From: an uncultured Eubacteriales bacterium
GTDB taxonomy: Bacteria; Bacillota; Clostridia; Oscillospirales; Acutalibacteraceae
Assembly: GCA_900319255.1 (NCBI GenBank)
Contig: ONNU01000087.1
Location: 1 to 5,701, forward strand
Direction of reading: 5' to 3'
Length of the DNA: 5,701 bases
The notes under the pieces were generated by a model. That model was not told where the DNA came from. It saw nothing but the letters and a program-made list of their open reading frames with translations, and made no database searches. The translations under genes were made by a program, and so were the position numbers. Each line of letters begins with the position of its first letter. Positions within the stretch are counted from its first letter, which is position 1. Positions 5,567 to 5,701 of the stretch are shown in pieces.

Positions 5567-5596
5567 AAGAGGGGGCAAATGCCCCCCTCTTTGTTT
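5567..5596 (+). terminator. Terminator-like hairpin
   Basis: GGGGGC (5571-5576) pairs with GCCCCC (5581-5586), loop AAAT. Past one bulged C (5587), AAGA (5567-5570) pairs with TCTT (5588-5591). The right arm runs into TTTGTTT (5590-5596), an interrupted U-tract. It could end transcription from the membrane protein gene about 280 bp upstream, or from an unrecognised small RNA. The broken T-run keeps confidence moderate. Confidence 0.5.
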
Positions 5597-5667
5597 GAAA
5601 TCAAAGTAATATTTGCTGATGAGGAAAGCTCAGCAGCTCAAGAACATACGCTAAGACAATTATGGGT

Positions 5668-5682
5668 GCAGCAGCTTGCTGC
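5668..5682. repeat. Hairpin abutting the terminal palindrome
   Basis: GCAGCA (5668-5673), loop GCT, TGCTGC (5677-5682). With a bulged C (5683), three further pairs (GGT 5665-5667 with ACC 5684-5686) would invade the neighbouring GCA-loop palindrome, so the two structures are mutually exclusive in part. Confidence 0.5.
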
Positions 5683-5684
5683 CA

Positions 5685-5699
5685 CCGGCGGCACGCCGG
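5685..5699. repeat. GCA-loop palindrome, right-end copy
   Basis: CCGGCG (5685-5690), loop GCA, CGCCGG (5694-5699): identical to the palindromes at 65-79 and 222-236, and sharing CACCGGCGGCACGCCGG with them. The 58 bases of the 75-bp unit that lie to the left of the palindrome are absent here, so the palindrome is the portable part. The element may continue beyond the window. Confidence 0.8.
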
Positions 5700-5701
5700 C
5701 G

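Larger units (their letters stand above)
5284..5701. other. 418-bp gene-free tail rich in palindromes
   Basis: No supported gene. Short frames exist (5309-5461, and 5463-5609 or its longer TTG version) but they read through hairpins, lack well-placed ribosome binding sites and have repeat-like composition. The tract holds hairpins at 5360-5385, 5402-5425, 5531-5545, 5567-5591, 5614-5635 (TGCTGA/TCAGCA) and 5668-5682, then the GCA-loop palindrome at the window edge. Its GC-rich blocks contrast with the A/T-leaning genes, suggesting accumulated intergenic repeats. Confidence 0.6.

Noticed and set aside
5463..5609. 48-codon frame beginning MISGLQFFVIFLISS, with GAAGGAG upstream at 5441-5447
   Set aside because: The Shine-Dalgarno spacing is 15 bases, too long. 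The sequence better serves an ATG at 5455 that stops after three codons, and the frame runs through the terminator-like hairpin into a basic tail.
5614..5635. CTGATGAG followed by GAAAG, resembling the hammerhead ribozyme core CUGAUGA...GAAA
   Set aside because: Only one base separates the two core motifs, so stem II is missing, and no convincing stem I/III or cleavage triplet pairs around it. The simpler reading is a TGCTGA/TCAGCA hairpin.

Overview
The window looks like a chromosomal segment from a low-to-moderate GC Firmicute, most likely a Ruminococcus-like member of the Oscillospiraceae. This rests on strong GGAGG-type ribosome binding sites, sigma-A promoters of the form TTGAAT-17 bp-TATAAT, A/T-leaning coding sequence interrupted by GC-rich intergenic palindromes, a stand-alone LytTR regulator and a Gram-positive-type lipoprotein. 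The genus is an inference from style, not from a database match.

Layout, all four genes on the + strand. Positions 1-291 hold no gene but a repeat cluster: two 75-bp direct repeats (5-79 and 162-236), each ending in a GC-rich palindrome with a GCA loop, followed by two degenerate overlapping palindromes (250-275). A promoter at 292-320 drives a 385-residue lipoprotein of unknown function (369-1526) with a nine-asparagine tract just after its lipidated cysteine. A 429-bp gap (1527-1955) carries a structured GC-rich element, a 7-bp tandem repeat, two inverted repeats and the guaB promoter region. guaB (1956-3434) encodes a complete 492-residue IMP dehydrogenase and ends at a textbook intrinsic terminator (3457-3487), so it looks monocistronic. 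Next comes a compact regulatory region: a perfect 17-bp direct repeat with 21-bp period (3494-3531) directly upstream of a near-consensus promoter (3535-3563), then a 149-residue stand-alone LytTR DNA-binding protein with a TTG start (3608-4057). A 374-residue two-pass membrane protein with a large extracytoplasmic domain (4159-5283) follows. The last 418 bp (5284-5701) hold no convincing gene but a chain of hairpins, ending in another copy of the GCA-loop palindrome seen at the left end.

How the parts may work together: guaB is housekeeping GMP synthesis and seems unrelated to its neighbours. The most interesting unit is 3494-5283. The 9-bp core TCCGTGCAT of the repeat fits the published LytTR half-site consensus at 8 of 9 positions, and the 12-bp gap equals the known LytTR spacing. 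The sequence therefore suggests a self-regulating LytTR switch that may also control the adjacent membrane protein. No histidine kinase, receiver domain or DUF3021 partner is visible in the window, so the input signal is unknown. The lipoprotein and the membrane protein are not recognised families, and no function is assigned to them.
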